Both the position numbers and the translations under genes were made by a program. A stretch of DNA of 42,037 bases, from positions 1 to 42,037 of the forward strand of contig CASTFX010000001.1 of NCBI GenBank assembly GCA_949448405.1. Reading direction: 5' to 3'. The stretch is from an uncultured Clostridia bacterium (lineage in GTDB: Bacteria; Bacillota; Clostridia; TANB77; CAG-508). Position 1 is the first letter of the stretch. Every line of letters starts with the position of its first letter. Below, piece after piece: positions 8,155-16,562 of the stretch. The notes below the pieces were generated by a model. The model made no database searches, was not told the origin of the DNA, and saw nothing but the letters and a program-made list of their open reading frames with translations.

Positions 8155-8549
8155 GTATAAATATAGGGAATGAAGTAAGTAAATTAAAAATTTATAAAGA
8201 TGAGCAAGGTAAATATAAAACATACATAAAAAGTACAACAACAAATGAAAACGGCAAAAAAGAAGATACATATATGAGTAAGAAAGTTATGTTTAGAAAA
8301 GGTGTAGAACTAAAAAATAAAAGCGTAATTGAAGTAACAAAAGGCTGGTTATCGCCTTATAAAATAAAAACAGATGAACTAAACGAAAATGGAAAACCTA
8401 AATATAAATACTTTGACAAGATATTTGTAAGTGAATTTAATTTATTAAAAGAAGGTACAGACGAAGTGCAAAAGACAAAACAACCAAAGCAAGAGCCACA
8501 AGATAGTTTTGCATTTGATATAGGACAAGATATGGAATTACCATTTTAG
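8151..8549 (+). CDS. Putative ssDNA-associated protein with SSB-like acidic tail
   Basis: 132 residues; beta-rich body with YMSKKVMFRKG and KYFDKIFVSEFNLL, then a Gln/Pro-rich linker and the ending DIGQDMELPF. That ending copies the SSB tail (acidic residues then L/I-P-F), which docks replication proteins. It may be a second OB-fold or SSB-competitor protein. Inference from the tail only. Confidence 0.6.
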   Translation: MSINIGNEVSKLKIYKDEQGKYKTYIKSTTTNENGKKEDTYMSKKVMFRKGVELKNKSVIEVTKGWLSPYKIKTDELNENGKPKYKYFDKIFVSEFNLLKEGTDEVQKTKQPKQEPQDSFAFDIGQDMELPF

Positions 8550-8560
8550 GAGGGAGAAAT

Positions 8561-8989
8561 ATGAGTTATAGAATGTATATAAATGATTATCAATGCTTAG
8601 GAAATAATGAATGTCCTGAAGTATTGCTAAATGAGTTAAAAAGACAAGGGTGTAAACCTGATGCAGATAACTGTTTTGAAAATTTTGAAATAAAAGAATT
8701 ACAACCAATTATAGAAGCATTAGAAAAATATATTATAGACACAAATAATTATTTTTTTAATAGAAAATATAAACCAAGCAGTATTGCAGATTTTAGTAAT
8801 GTTTTTGAAGAAAGCAAAAAAGGTAATGGACTGACATGGAAAATAGAAGAATATTTAGAATGCGGGTACTTATTTATAACAGTCAATTTTCTAAAAGCAA
8901 TTAAAGATGATTATGAAGAAGATTATTCAAAAGATAGAATAACTTACAAAATAAAAGAAGGACATCATATTTATATGAGTGGTTATTAA
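8561..8989 (+). CDS. Hypothetical protein
   Basis: 142 residues with AGGAGGGAG upstream. Contains NDYQCLGNNECPEVLLNELKRQG and several aromatic residues; no recognised domain. Sits in the run of small early genes. Confidence 0.65.
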   Translation: MSYRMYINDYQCLGNNECPEVLLNELKRQGCKPDADNCFENFEIKELQPIIEALEKYIIDTNNYFFNRKYKPSSIADFSNVFEESKKGNGLTWKIEEYLECGYLFITVNFLKAIKDDYEEDYSKDRITYKIKEGHHIYMSGY

Positions 8990-9027
8990 AGAACTAGCCA
9001 TAGCTAAAATAAGAAAGAGGTAGGAAG

Positions 9028-9255
9028 ATGATAAAAGTACCAGAAAATATAAAGAAAGCAATAAGAGATTGTGCAGAATTTGAAAATAAAGCAAAAATGA
9101 ATGAAAGAATAATTTATAGATGGCTTGAACAAATAAAACTAACTGAAGAAACTTGTACAGATACAAACAGAAATATGGAAGATGCTTTTATAGATTATTG
9201 TAAAATGACTAATAACCCAGAGGAATTTATAGAAGTAATAGAAAATTTGAGATAG
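9028..9255 (+). CDS. Hypothetical small helical protein
   Basis: 75 residues, acidic and helical, starting MIKVPENIKKAIRDCAEF; ribosome binding site GAGGTAGG. No family recognised. Confidence 0.6.
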   Translation: MIKVPENIKKAIRDCAEFENKAKMNERIIYRWLEQIKLTEETCTDTNRNMEDAFIDYCKMTNNPEEFIEVIENLR

Positions 9256-9269
9256 GAGAAAGTATAAAG

Positions 9270-9566
9270 ATGAAATTTATAATATTAAATTCATACTATA
9301 TGTCAAAAGATAGAGTAATTTTGAAAGAGCCTAAAAGGTGTAGTAGTAAAACAGCCACATTAGGATACTTACTAACAATAAGAACATTTAATGAAAATGA
9401 TGATATTTTAGTATTAAGCGAAGATACAGATAGTGTTCAAATAAGACCAAAAGCAATTTATAAAAATAATAAAGGTTATTACATAAAGGAAGATAATAAA
9501 AGAGTTTACTTAAGTAATGTCGAAGAAATAGAAAATGTAATTAAGGAATTTAAAGAGATTATATAG
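9270..9566 (+). CDS. Hypothetical small beta-rich protein
   Basis: 98 residues with alternating hydrophobic strands (VLSEDTDSVQIRPKAIYKNNKGYYIKEDNKRVYL) that suggest a small barrel. Ribosome binding site GGAGAAAG. No family recognised. Its 3' end carries the ribosome binding site of the AGG-start gene at 9580. Confidence 0.6.
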   Translation: MKFIILNSYYMSKDRVILKEPKRCSSKTATLGYLLTIRTFNENDDILVLSEDTDSVQIRPKAIYKNNKGYYIKEDNKRVYLSNVEEIENVIKEFKEII

Positions 9567-9579
9567 GAGAGTGATTTTA

Positions 9580-10263
9580 AGGAAAAAACAATATAAAGAA
9601 ATTTTAGAAACAAAAGATAAGAAAATAGTAGAACAGCAAAAGAAAGAAATGTTAGTAAAAGCAGGAGAGAAAAGCATATTAGAAGAATACAAAAAGGAAT
9701 TACCACAAAAGCTAGAAACTAGATTAAATGAGATAGCAGAGCAATTAAGTGTAAAGGAAGAAGTGCAAGGGCTTAGCACAATAGAAATAAACGAGATATT
9801 AAGACCACATAACTTAATAGGACAACCTTTAAAATACACAGCAGAGGAATTGAACATAGTATTTGAATATTATAGACGAGCAATCGTAGAAATAAACAAA
9901 AAAGTAAAGTATCCACCAAGTAAAGGCAGTTTCTGTGCATTTGCTGACATTTCAACTTGTACATATAACAATTATTTAATGTCGCCAGATGAAAGCATGC
10001 AAGAAACAATAATAAAGATAAATGATTATTTAACAGATACAACACTTACATCAGCACAGTTAAAAGAAATAGATAATATAACAACTATGTTTAGAAGTAA
10101 AGCAGAATTTGGAATGGTGGAAGCTGTAAATCCTATTGTGGTAGAACATAGAAGTGAAGTAGATACAAACAAGATAAGTGCTATGATACAGCAATTAAAA
10201 CAAGGCAAGAGCCTTAAAACGATAGAGTTAGATAAAAAAGATTATAGTGTGGAAGGAGAATAG
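9580..10263 (+). CDS. Phage helical protein (small-terminase-like), AGG start
   Basis: 227 residues read from AGG 9580 (AGGAG ten bases upstream): start then KKQYKEILETKDKKI. A GTG at 9571 exists but lies only one base after the Shine-Dalgarno core, too close for normal initiation. The middle has the segment PSKGSFCAFADISTCTYNNY, seen in helical phage proteins that I associate with DNA packaging or DNA binding; the ends are charged coiled coil. This is the only gene left of the integrase region that I would assign an AGG start. Function uncertain. Confidence 0.6.
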   Translation, partial: RKKQYKEILETKDKKIVEQQKKEMLVKAGEKSILEEYKKELPQKLETRLNEIAEQLSVKEEVQGLSTIEINEILRPHNLIGQPLKYTAEELNIVFEYYRRAIVEINKKVKYPPSKGSFCAFADISTCTYNNYLMSPDESMQETIIKINDYLTDTTLTSAQLKEIDNITTMFRSKAEFGMVEAVNPIVVEHRSEVDTNKISAMIQQLKQGKSLKTIELDKKDYSVEGE

Positions 10264-10265
10264 AG

Positions 10266-10649
10266 ATGTCAAACGAACAAGAAACATTAAAATACTTAAG
10301 TGCAATGGGAGTAATAGACTTTAACAAATTAGGATTTGTGTATGGTAAAGAAACAATTACAGAAGTTCTAAACTTATTAAAAAAGAAAGCTGATAAAATA
10401 AATAAATTAAAAAAACAAAATAAATTAGCTTCAAAAGAACACGAAGAAAGATTTAATGAATTTGAGGCAGAAATAGAAAAGAAAGATAAGATAATAGATT
10501 TAATGAGCAGATACATTTATAAACGAGAAGATAGTACTGTAAATATAGGAAGAATATATTGCCCAGAGAAAGACTGTGATGATATTAATAGAGAAGTTAA
10601 TTGCGATACCTGTATAAAACAATACTTTGAAAGAAAAGTGGAGGGGTGA
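10266..10649 (+). CDS. Coiled-coil protein with C-terminal cysteines
   Basis: 127 residues. Residues 40-85 are a charged coiled coil; the end has CPEKDCDDINREVNCDTC, four cysteines suited to bind zinc. Starts two bases after the previous stop, GGAG upstream. Function unknown. Confidence 0.65.
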   Translation: MSNEQETLKYLSAMGVIDFNKLGFVYGKETITEVLNLLKKKADKINKLKKQNKLASKEHEERFNEFEAEIEKKDKIIDLMSRYIYKREDSTVNIGRIYCPEKDCDDINREVNCDTCIKQYFERKVEG

Positions 10650-10657
10650 TAGAAGAG

Positions 10658-10838
10658 ATGTTAAAAATAAAAGATAGTGTAGATTTGAAAGAATTAGATT
10701 GGAGACAGAACATTAGTTAAGCAATTACAAGATAGGAGAGGTAGAGGTATTACAGTAGATGAAATGCTAGAAAATATACAAGAAATAAAGAATATGACAT
10801 ATAGGGAATTTAAAGAAAAGATATTAGGAAAGGAATAA
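10658..10838 (+). pseudogene. Short gene split by a frame change at TGGA
   Basis: ATG 10658 has a GGAGGGG site. The first frame encodes MLKIKDSVDLKELD and stops at 10718. Skipping one base at TGG A (10700-10703) joins a frame encoding GDRTLVKQLQDRRGRG and ending at 10838. It may be a fused remnant of two small genes or another +1 recoding product. TGG is an ordinary Trp codon elsewhere, so the evidence is weaker than for CGG. Confidence 0.45.
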
Positions 10839-10843
10839 TACAA

Positions 10844-11431
10844 ATGAGCAAATGTAAATTTTGTGGAGAGGAAATAAATCAGCCTAAAAGAGGCAGAAAA
10901 AGAGAATATTGCAATAAAGAAGAGTGCTTAAGACAAGCTAAAAATGAAGCTAATAGGAAATGGTATGCTAATAAAATGAATAAGGAATTAGCAGGAGTAA
11001 AGCATAGAATAGTAAATAAAGAAGAAAAGAAAATACTTTACTCTAGTACAGACAAAGTAATGAATGTTACAGTAAAAGAGGATTTTTCAAGCATAACAGA
11101 AATTGCACGAGAATTAGGAGCAATAAAATTTAAAATAGACGAAGAATTAAAAAAGCTATCTCCAGAACAAAGTAAATTTGATAAACAAGACCAAATATTT
11201 CTACACAATATAGAAGAACTTATAAAACAAGAAGAAATAACAGAAGAAGATGTATTGAAAGTGTTTAGAGAATATTTGGACAAAAGACCTAACAGAAGGG
11301 TAGTAAAAGATAAACAAGAAATGCTAATGAGATTAAAGCAAGGAATAATTAAAAATCCTAATCAATACATATATGAGTTTATAAAGAATAGAGATAATAG
11401 GCATTATCATTTGAAGGAGGTAAAAGAATGA
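10844..11431 (+). CDS. Zinc-finger protein with CxxC...C N-terminus
   Basis: 195 residues. The start MSKCKFCGEEINQPKRGRKREYC plus KEEC gives a CxxC...CxxxxC zinc site of the kind seen in small DNA- or RNA-binding proteins. A helical, acidic middle and a basic C-terminal part follow. The stop overlaps the next start (ATGA). Function unknown; the basic loop after the finger suggests nucleic acid binding. Confidence 0.65.
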   Translation: MSKCKFCGEEINQPKRGRKREYCNKEECLRQAKNEANRKWYANKMNKELAGVKHRIVNKEEKKILYSSTDKVMNVTVKEDFSSITEIARELGAIKFKIDEELKKLSPEQSKFDKQDQIFLHNIEELIKQEEITEEDVLKVFREYLDKRPNRRVVKDKQEMLMRLKQGIIKNPNQYIYEFIKNRDNRHYHLKEVKE

Positions 11432-11910
11432 GGGTACAAAAATACTTAAATTTGACAAATGGATTAGAATACTTAAATGAAGTAGGAGAATATAAAGTAA
11501 TAAGAATACAAAGCACACTATGCGAAGCAAAATGTTGGGATAAGTTAGTAAATGATTTAGATTATAACTTTTTATTAGATTTAGCACAAGGAAATACAGT
11601 AGAAATATATGATACAAGTAGTAAAAAGAATATGTCAAGGGCTTTATATCAAGGTGTAGAATTTATTCGATATGTACTACTTAGAAGATGGTTTGATAGT
11701 AAGCCATATGAAATACCAGCTATTGTGAATGGACATAATGTAACAGAATATTTTGAAACAGAATATAAAAAATTAAGTAAGGATACAAAGAAGAAACTTG
11801 ACTATATTAAGAAGTTTGTTACAGGTCATGGAATATATATAAAACGAATTTGTAAGAAGTCGTTTTATGATGGAAAGTATGAATACTTTAGAGAATCATT
11901 AATTAGTTAA
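11428..11910 (+). CDS. Hypothetical protein
   Basis: 160 residues starting ATG AGG (MRVQKYL), with GAAGGAGG upstream. Contains KNMSRALYQGVEFIRYVLLRRW, a hydrophobic helix with paired arginines, and a basic end. No family recognised. Confidence 0.65.
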   Translation: MRVQKYLNLTNGLEYLNEVGEYKVIRIQSTLCEAKCWDKLVNDLDYNFLLDLAQGNTVEIYDTSSKKNMSRALYQGVEFIRYVLLRRWFDSKPYEIPAIVNGHNVTEYFETEYKKLSKDTKKKLDYIKKFVTGHGIYIKRICKKSFYDGKYEYFRESLIS

Positions 11911-11940
11911 AATAAAAGAAGATTTTGAGTAGGAGGGAAT

Positions 11941-12129
11941 ATGGAAGAAATAGAAGAATTGTGTGAAGAAGATTATGAAACAGAAGAAAAGACAGAAACA
12001 GACTTATATTGGACTTGCAAATACTGTGGAACAGATAATGCAGAATATAATATAGAATATGAAAAAGAAATAATTTGTACTTGTGAGAAATGTGGTAAAA
12101 AGTATTCTGTATGGTATTGTCCATACTAG
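11941..12129 (+). CDS. Small zinc-ribbon protein
   Basis: 62 residues: an acidic head (MEEIEELCEEDYE) and a tail with CKYCGTDN...CTCEKCGKKY, two CxxC knuckles about 20 residues apart, the layout of a zinc ribbon. AGGAGGG upstream. Its partner is not evident. Confidence 0.65.
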   Translation: MEEIEELCEEDYETEEKTETDLYWTCKYCGTDNAEYNIEYEKEIICTCEKCGKKYSVWYCPY

Positions 12130-12143
12130 AAAGAGGTGTAACA

Positions 12144-12554
12144 ATGAAAAAGAAAGAAATAGAAGAAGCGAAAGAATATTTAAAAGAAACAATACAAAAT
12201 ACTTATGCAGAAGGCAAAGCAATTAAATTAAATAATCTATTACAATACATAGAACAACTAGAAAACAAAGTAAAAGAATTAGAAAAAGAAAATACAGATA
12301 TAAAAGAAGTGTATATTAGAACAGCAAAACATCTTGATAAAAAAGGAATGCTTGAATTGTCTGAATATCTATTAGCACAAATAGAAGCAACACCAACATT
12401 TACTACTTGGGAAGAATACACAACTTGGGTAAATAAACAAGTAATAAGAGATAAAATAAAAAGGATTGAAAATGAAACTTGGTATATTGGTGATGGATAT
12501 AGTGCAAAGGAAGCTTGCATAGATGAATTACAAGAACTACTAGAAGAAAAATAG
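12144..12554 (+). CDS. Coiled-coil hypothetical protein
   Basis: 136 residues from ATG 12144 (AGAGGTG eight bases upstream; an in-frame start at 12111 lies within the previous gene). Residues 25-55 form a leucine-zipper-like coiled coil, followed by a Trp/Thr-rich segment. Small phage protein without recognised function. Confidence 0.65.
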   Translation: MKKKEIEEAKEYLKETIQNTYAEGKAIKLNNLLQYIEQLENKVKELEKENTDIKEVYIRTAKHLDKKGMLELSEYLLAQIEATPTFTTWEEYTTWVNKQVIRDKIKRIENETWYIGDGYSAKEACIDELQELLEEK

Positions 12555-12577
12555 ATATTATAAGGAGAAAAAGAACA

Positions 12578-12937
12578 ATGATAATTAGTAAAGAACAATT
12601 TTGTAAAATTATTCAAAGATTAAGAGATTATAACGATTTACAAGATAAAATACAAGACTTATTTAGAGAGAATATAGATAATCAAGAAATGGACTTTATG
12701 AATGCAGGAAGTATATGCGTAGGACACGAAACAATAGTAGTACAGTTATTAGAAAATATGTTTAATGATAAAGATACATTAAGTTGGTGGTTGTATGAAC
12801 TTGATTATGGAAGAAAATATAAAAAAGGTTGTTTTACAGATGAAAAGGGTAAAGAAATAGACATATCAACAGCTAGTTATTTGTACAATTATTTATTTAC
12901 ACAAAATTTAGAAAAGGAAAGAGAGGAAAACAAGTGA
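12578..12937 (+). CDS. Hypothetical early phage protein
   Basis: 119 residues, with AAGGAGA upstream. Contains HETIVVQLLENMFND and TLSWWLYELDYGRKY, a pattern I associate with a widespread small Firmicute phage family of unknown role. Its last four bases overlap the RtcB start. Confidence 0.65.
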   Translation: MIISKEQFCKIIQRLRDYNDLQDKIQDLFRENIDNQEMDFMNAGSICVGHETIVVQLLENMFNDKDTLSWWLYELDYGRKYKKGCFTDEKGKEIDISTASYLYNYLFTQNLEKEREENK

Positions 12938-14157
12938 AAGATTTAAAAATATTTACAAATAACATAGAACAAGAAGCAGTAGAGCAAATAGATTTATTAT
13001 TACAACAAGAACCTTTTAGAAATTGCAAAGTAAGAATAATGCCAGATGTACATGCAGGAAAAGGCTGTGTAATAGGTTTTACAGCAGACTTAGGTAATAA
13101 AGTAATACCTAATATAGTTGGAGTAGATATTGGGTGTGGTATGCTATGTGTTGAATTAGGCAAGATAGATTTAGATTTACAAAAACTAGATGAAGTAATA
13201 AATAATTGCATACCAGCAGGAAGAAACATAAGAGAACATAAACTATTAGATTTTGAACAAATAAACGAATTATATTGTCTAAGAGAACTAAAAGAAACAA
13301 AGAAATTCAATAGAGCAATAGGCACATTAGGTGGAGGAAATCATTTTATAGAAGTAGACGTAGATGATAAAGGTAATAAATATTTAGTAATTCATACAGG
13401 TAGTAGAAATTTAGGAAAACAAGTAGCAGACTATTATCAGAATTTAGCAATAGAACTATGCTCTGGAAAAGAAGAAATGTATCAGAAGAAAGAAGAAATA
13501 ATCAAAACTTATAAAGAACAAGGAAGAAAAGCAGAAATACAGAAAGCATTAAAAGAACTAGAAAAAGAATATAAAAACAATAAGCCTAATTTACCAAACG
13601 AATTATGTTTTTTAGAAGGTAAATATAGAGAAATGTATTTACACGATATGAGAATATGCCAAAGATATGCTAGTTTAAATAGGTTACACATAGCAAAGAT
13701 GATTTTAATTGAATATTTTACAATGACATATATATCAGATATGTATCCACCAATTATGCAAAATAGTTTTGAAACAATACACAATTATATATCATTTGAA
13801 GATAATATAGTTCGTAAAGGTGCTATATCAGCTAAAAAGGGAGAAAAAGTTTTAATTCCTATAAATATGAGAGATGGCTCAATAATAGCAATAGGTAAGG
13901 GAAATGAAGACTGGAACCAGTCAGCACCTCATGGGGCAGGAAGAATAATGTCAAGACATAAGGCAAAGGAAATATTTAAGCTAGAAGAATTTAAAGAAAG
14001 CATGAAAGATGTTTATACAACAAGTGTAGTAGAAGAAACCATAGATGAAGCACCATTTGTTTATAAGCCAATACAAGAAATAATAGATAATATACAAGAT
14101 ACAGTAGAAATACAAAAAATAATAAAGCCTATATATAATTTTAAGGCAAAAAACTAG
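12934..14157 (+). CDS. rtcB: RtcB-type RNA ligase
   Basis: 407 residues starting at GTG. RtcB motifs are present in order: DVHAGKGCVIG, VDIGCGM (metal-binding Cys), GGGNHF (GTP site), HTGSRNLG, and SAPHGAGR with the His that becomes guanylylated. The family joins 2',3'-cyclic-phosphate and 5'-OH RNA ends, mainly repairing cleaved tRNA. In a phage this suggests defence against host anticodon nucleases and could protect the phage's own tRNAs at 22777-23335. A conserved Asn-Arg pair (near residue 250) is written with AGG, evidence that internal AGG means Arg. Confidence 0.92.
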   Translation: MKDLKIFTNNIEQEAVEQIDLLLQQEPFRNCKVRIMPDVHAGKGCVIGFTADLGNKVIPNIVGVDIGCGMLCVELGKIDLDLQKLDEVINNCIPAGRNIREHKLLDFEQINELYCLRELKETKKFNRAIGTLGGGNHFIEVDVDDKGNKYLVIHTGSRNLGKQVADYYQNLAIELCSGKEEMYQKKEEIIKTYKEQGRKAEIQKALKELEKEYKNNKPNLPNELCFLEGKYREMYLHDMRICQRYASLNRLHIAKMILIEYFTMTYISDMYPPIMQNSFETIHNYISFEDNIVRKGAISAKKGEKVLIPINMRDGSIIAIGKGNEDWNQSAPHGAGRIMSRHKAKEIFKLEEFKESMKDVYTTSVVEETIDEAPFVYKPIQEIIDNIQDTVEIQKIIKPIYNFKAKN

Positions 14158-14170
14158 GAGGAAAAAGAAT

Positions 14171-14383
14171 ATGAAGATAAATAAATGTTATGCAGTAATA
14201 GACAAAGAAACAGGAGAATATTTAAGATGTTCTTATAAATATCCAATACCATTTTATAGAACACAGAGAGAAGCAGAGAATGCACTAAAAGGCTTTAAAG
14301 CACATTATATAACTAACGAAAAAGGCTATCAAATAGAAGAAATAATATTACCTAAAATAAATAGAGTAGTTTGGGAGGGATAA
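14171..14383 (+). CDS. Hypothetical small protein
   Basis: 70 residues: a short beta hairpin (CYAVIDKETGEYLRCSYKYPIPFY) then a helix (RTQREAENALKGF). Such proteins are common in phage early regions. AGGAGG upstream. Function unknown. Confidence 0.65.
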   Translation: MKINKCYAVIDKETGEYLRCSYKYPIPFYRTQREAENALKGFKAHYITNEKGYQIEEIILPKINRVVWEG

Positions 14384-14390
14384 ATTTAAA

Positions 14391-14729
14391 ATGTCAATTA
14401 GTATAGATTTAAAAGAAGTAAATTACAATGAATTTGTTAATAAGTTAATGGAAAATGAGAAGATAAACGATAAAGAATTACTAGAAAAGATAATATTAGA
14501 ATTTGGAAACAAAATAGGAGAAGATTTAGTTATATTGCACAATGAATATTATGAAGATGGAATTTGCACTTGGAATATGTGTAATATGATAGAAGAAGTA
14601 TTTGGATTAGAAAATGAAGATTATATATATGATATATATACAGATTTAAGTAAAGATTTAATTAGTTATAAAGAAAAAGAAGAAGCATACGAAAATTTAG
14701 GAATAGAAAGGAAGATAAACAATGAGTAA
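14391..14729 (+). CDS. Acidic hypothetical protein
   Basis: 112 residues, very acidic and helical, with CTWNMCNMIEEVFG in the middle. Overlaps the next start by 8 bases. GGGAGG upstream. No family recognised. Confidence 0.65.
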   Translation: MSISIDLKEVNYNEFVNKLMENEKINDKELLEKIILEFGNKIGEDLVILHNEYYEDGICTWNMCNMIEEVFGLENEDYIYDIYTDLSKDLISYKEKEEAYENLGIERKINNE

Positions 14730-14970
14730 AAAGAAAGTAGAAAAAGAATTAGAAGTAAAGGAAAAAGAAAAAATATTTATAAACATTAAGAAACTAAAAT
14801 GTGATTATACTACATACAAAGAAGAAAGGACACAACACAATATGCTAGTTGAAACAAATTGTAGTAAATGTGGAAAAAGTTTTGAAGCTGGAGAAGAAAT
14901 ATATACAGCATTTGAAGAAGGAAAGCAAGGTAGTTGTATAATTTGTGAAAATTGTGCAAAGGGGGAATAG
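14722..14970 (+). CDS. Small zinc-ribbon protein
   Basis: 82 residues: charged coiled-coil head, then CSKCGKSFEAGEEIYTAF...CIICENC, two CxxC pairs forming a zinc ribbon. Next to last gene of the early operon. Function unknown. Confidence 0.65.
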   Translation: MSKKKVEKELEVKEKEKIFINIKKLKCDYTTYKEERTQHNMLVETNCSKCGKSFEAGEEIYTAFEEGKQGSCIICENCAKGE

Positions 14971-14972
14971 AT

Positions 14973-15194
14973 ATGTCAAAAGCAGATGAGATGTTTGATA
15001 AATTAGGATATAAAATACGAGATAATGATTGTTATTTAGAGTATCGTAAAGATAGCGAAAATATAATTTATTTTCATAATAACAACCAAACATTTATTAA
15101 GATAGGCAAATATGAAGGCATGTGTGATGATATAACAATGCAAGAACTGCAAGCAATAAATGAAAAATGCAAAGAGTTAGGGTGGTTACAATAG
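14973..15194 (+). CDS. Hypothetical small protein
   Basis: 73 residues from ATG 14973 (GGGGGA upstream; an in-frame start at 14952 overlaps the previous gene). The pattern ADEMFDKLGYK...ENIIYFHNNNQTFIK resembles a common small phage protein. Last recognisable gene of the left operon. Confidence 0.65.
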   Translation: MSKADEMFDKLGYKIRDNDCYLEYRKDSENIIYFHNNNQTFIKIGKYEGMCDDITMQELQAINEKCKELGWLQ

Positions 15195-15505
15195 AAAAAG
15201 ATTTGCGTTTGTCATTTTTTCGCAAAGTCGGAAGAAGATTTTTAGTTTGCTTTTTTCAAAAAGCCATCAAAAGATTTCAGACCAGCATTTTTAGTCAAAA
15301 AATATATAATTATTTGTAGAATTTTAGAAAAATAAAAAATGATAAAAATTAGCTTGAAAATCTATTAAATAGACATGCTTTTAAAGCACTTTAATATCGA
15401 AGACAACAAGGTATATGGCTAAAATATAAAATGGCTTAGAATGGAATATAAAAACGAATAAGGGTATATGCTAAAATATAATAAATAAATGAATAATAAA
15501 ATAAA
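15195..15505. other. Non-coding spacer between convergent operons
   Basis: About 310 bases without a convincing gene. It holds an inverted repeat TTTGCG/CGCAAA (15202-15207 and 15221-15226) and two imperfect direct repeats listed separately. It lies beside the 3' end of the serine recombinase gene, so it is a possible location for an attachment or recombination site; nothing in the sequence proves that. Confidence 0.45.
15410..15481. repeat. Imperfect direct repeats beside the recombinase gene
   Basis: GGTATATGGCTAAAATATAA at 15410-15429 recurs with one base missing as GGTATATGCTAAAATATAA at 15463-15481, 53 bases apart. They might bind the recombinase or be part of an attachment site. Confidence 0.5.
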
Positions 15506-15533
15506 AAATAGAGGTTCAAAGCCTCTATTTTAT
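15506..15533. terminator. Bidirectional intrinsic terminator
   Basis: Perfect 9-bp inverted repeat AAATAGAGG/CCTCTATTT (15506-15514 and 15522-15530) with a seven-base loop, flanked by A-runs on the left and T-runs on the right. It lies between the convergent early operon and the minus-strand recombinase gene, whose stop codon touches it. Confidence 0.75.
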
Positions 15534-16297
15534 GCTACATTTACAATATTATTAACTTTATTATATAATGCTTTACTTATTATTTGCTTGTGTGTTCCTT
15601 TTTTACCTGTATTGTGGAAATTATTAAATCCACAATATAATTGATTTTGAATTATTGTTTTAATACTGGAAGCATGGAACATATTACCTTTTTTACCTTT
15701 GTAGCCTTTATCATTGCATATTTTAGCCGTTTGATAGTAGTTTTTAGTTTTGTTATATGTTTCAAATATAAACTTTACTATTTGACTTTCTTTTTCATTT
15801 ATAACTAGCTTTTTGTTGATTATGTCATAACCTAGCACGGCTTTTGCTGTAACACGACCGCTTTCAAACTCTTGTTTTTTAGCCATTTTTACATATTCGC
15901 TTATATTATCACGTTCGATTTCTGCACATATTGAGATAATATATATAAGCAATTTGCCTGTTACTTGTTCCGTGTCTATATTTTCTTTTAAACTTATAAA
16001 TCTTGTATTTGTTTTTTGAAATTTATCAAGCATATTTGACATATCTTTTACACTTCTTGAGATTCTTGAAAGTTTATAACATAAAACTACATCATAATTT
16101 TGCAGGTTATTTAATAATCGTTGTAGTTCTTTTCGTTTGTTTATGCTTTTTCCAGATATTCCAACGTCCTCAAAAATCTCATATTCATAATTATTTTTAT
16201 TACAATATTCTATTAATTCAGCTTTTTGGGCGTCTAGCGAAACGCCCTTTACTGCTTGCATTTGTGTCGATACTCTTGTATATATTGCTACTTTCAT
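15530..16297 (-). CDS. Short serine recombinase
   Basis: 255 residues. The catalytic domain is typical: YTRVSTQMQ (nucleophile Ser near residue 10), SLDAQKAELIEYC, FEDVGISGKS, LCYKLSRISRS (catalytic Arg pair) and the long helix region. It continues into the start of the recombinase DNA-binding domain (AVLGYDI, YNKTKNYYQTAKICN, IKTIIQNQLYCG), then ends. Large serine integrases are usually 450 residues or more with a zinc ribbon and coiled coil, both missing here. So this is either a truncated integrase or a small invertase/resolvase. The ATG has GGGGGTG upstream. Confidence 0.85.
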   Translation of the reverse strand: MKVAIYTRVSTQMQAVKGVSLDAQKAELIEYCNKNNYEYEIFEDVGISGKSINKRKELQRLLNNLQNYDVVLCYKLSRISRSVKDMSNMLDKFQKTNTRFISLKENIDTEQVTGKLLIYIISICAEIERDNISEYVKMAKKQEFESGRVTAKAVLGYDIINKKLVINEKESQIVKFIFETYNKTKNYYQTAKICNDKGYKGKKGNMFHASSIKTIIQNQLYCGFNNFHNTGKKGTHKQIISKALYNKVNNIVNVA

Positions 16298-16298
16298 A

Positions 16299-16550
16299 TT
16301 AAGACACCCCCAATATTTTTATTTTTTCTATTTCTTGTTGTATTTCCTCATCTGCTTTTTGTCTTTTCTTTTCTTCGTATTCTTTTATTTTTGTTTCTAG
16401 TGCATCAAGTATTTTGTCGTAATCTTCTTCAGATAATATTTTAGTTTGTGTAAAAATAAATGTATTCATTGATTTTTTGCCACTTAACTTATATTTACGA
16501 AAAGCTAGTGTTATAATTTCTGTTATTGATATTGTTTTAACTTCTTTCAT
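16299..16550 (-). CDS. Small helical protein, paralogue of 18459-18914
   Basis: 83 residues from the ATG complementary to 16548-16550, with AAGGTGAT four bases upstream. The segment ITEIITLAFRKYKLSGKKSMNTFIF matches the protein at 18459-18914 (INEIVRLAFWKYRLSGKRSMNTYIF) closely, so the two are diverged copies. Coiled-coil tail. It ends one base from the recombinase start, so they are co-transcribed and it may assist the recombinase. Confidence 0.65.
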   Translation of the reverse strand: MKEVKTISITEIITLAFRKYKLSGKKSMNTFIFTQTKILSEEDYDKILDALETKIKEYEEKKRQKADEEIQQEIEKIKILGVS

Positions 16551-16562
16551 TTTTATCACCTT

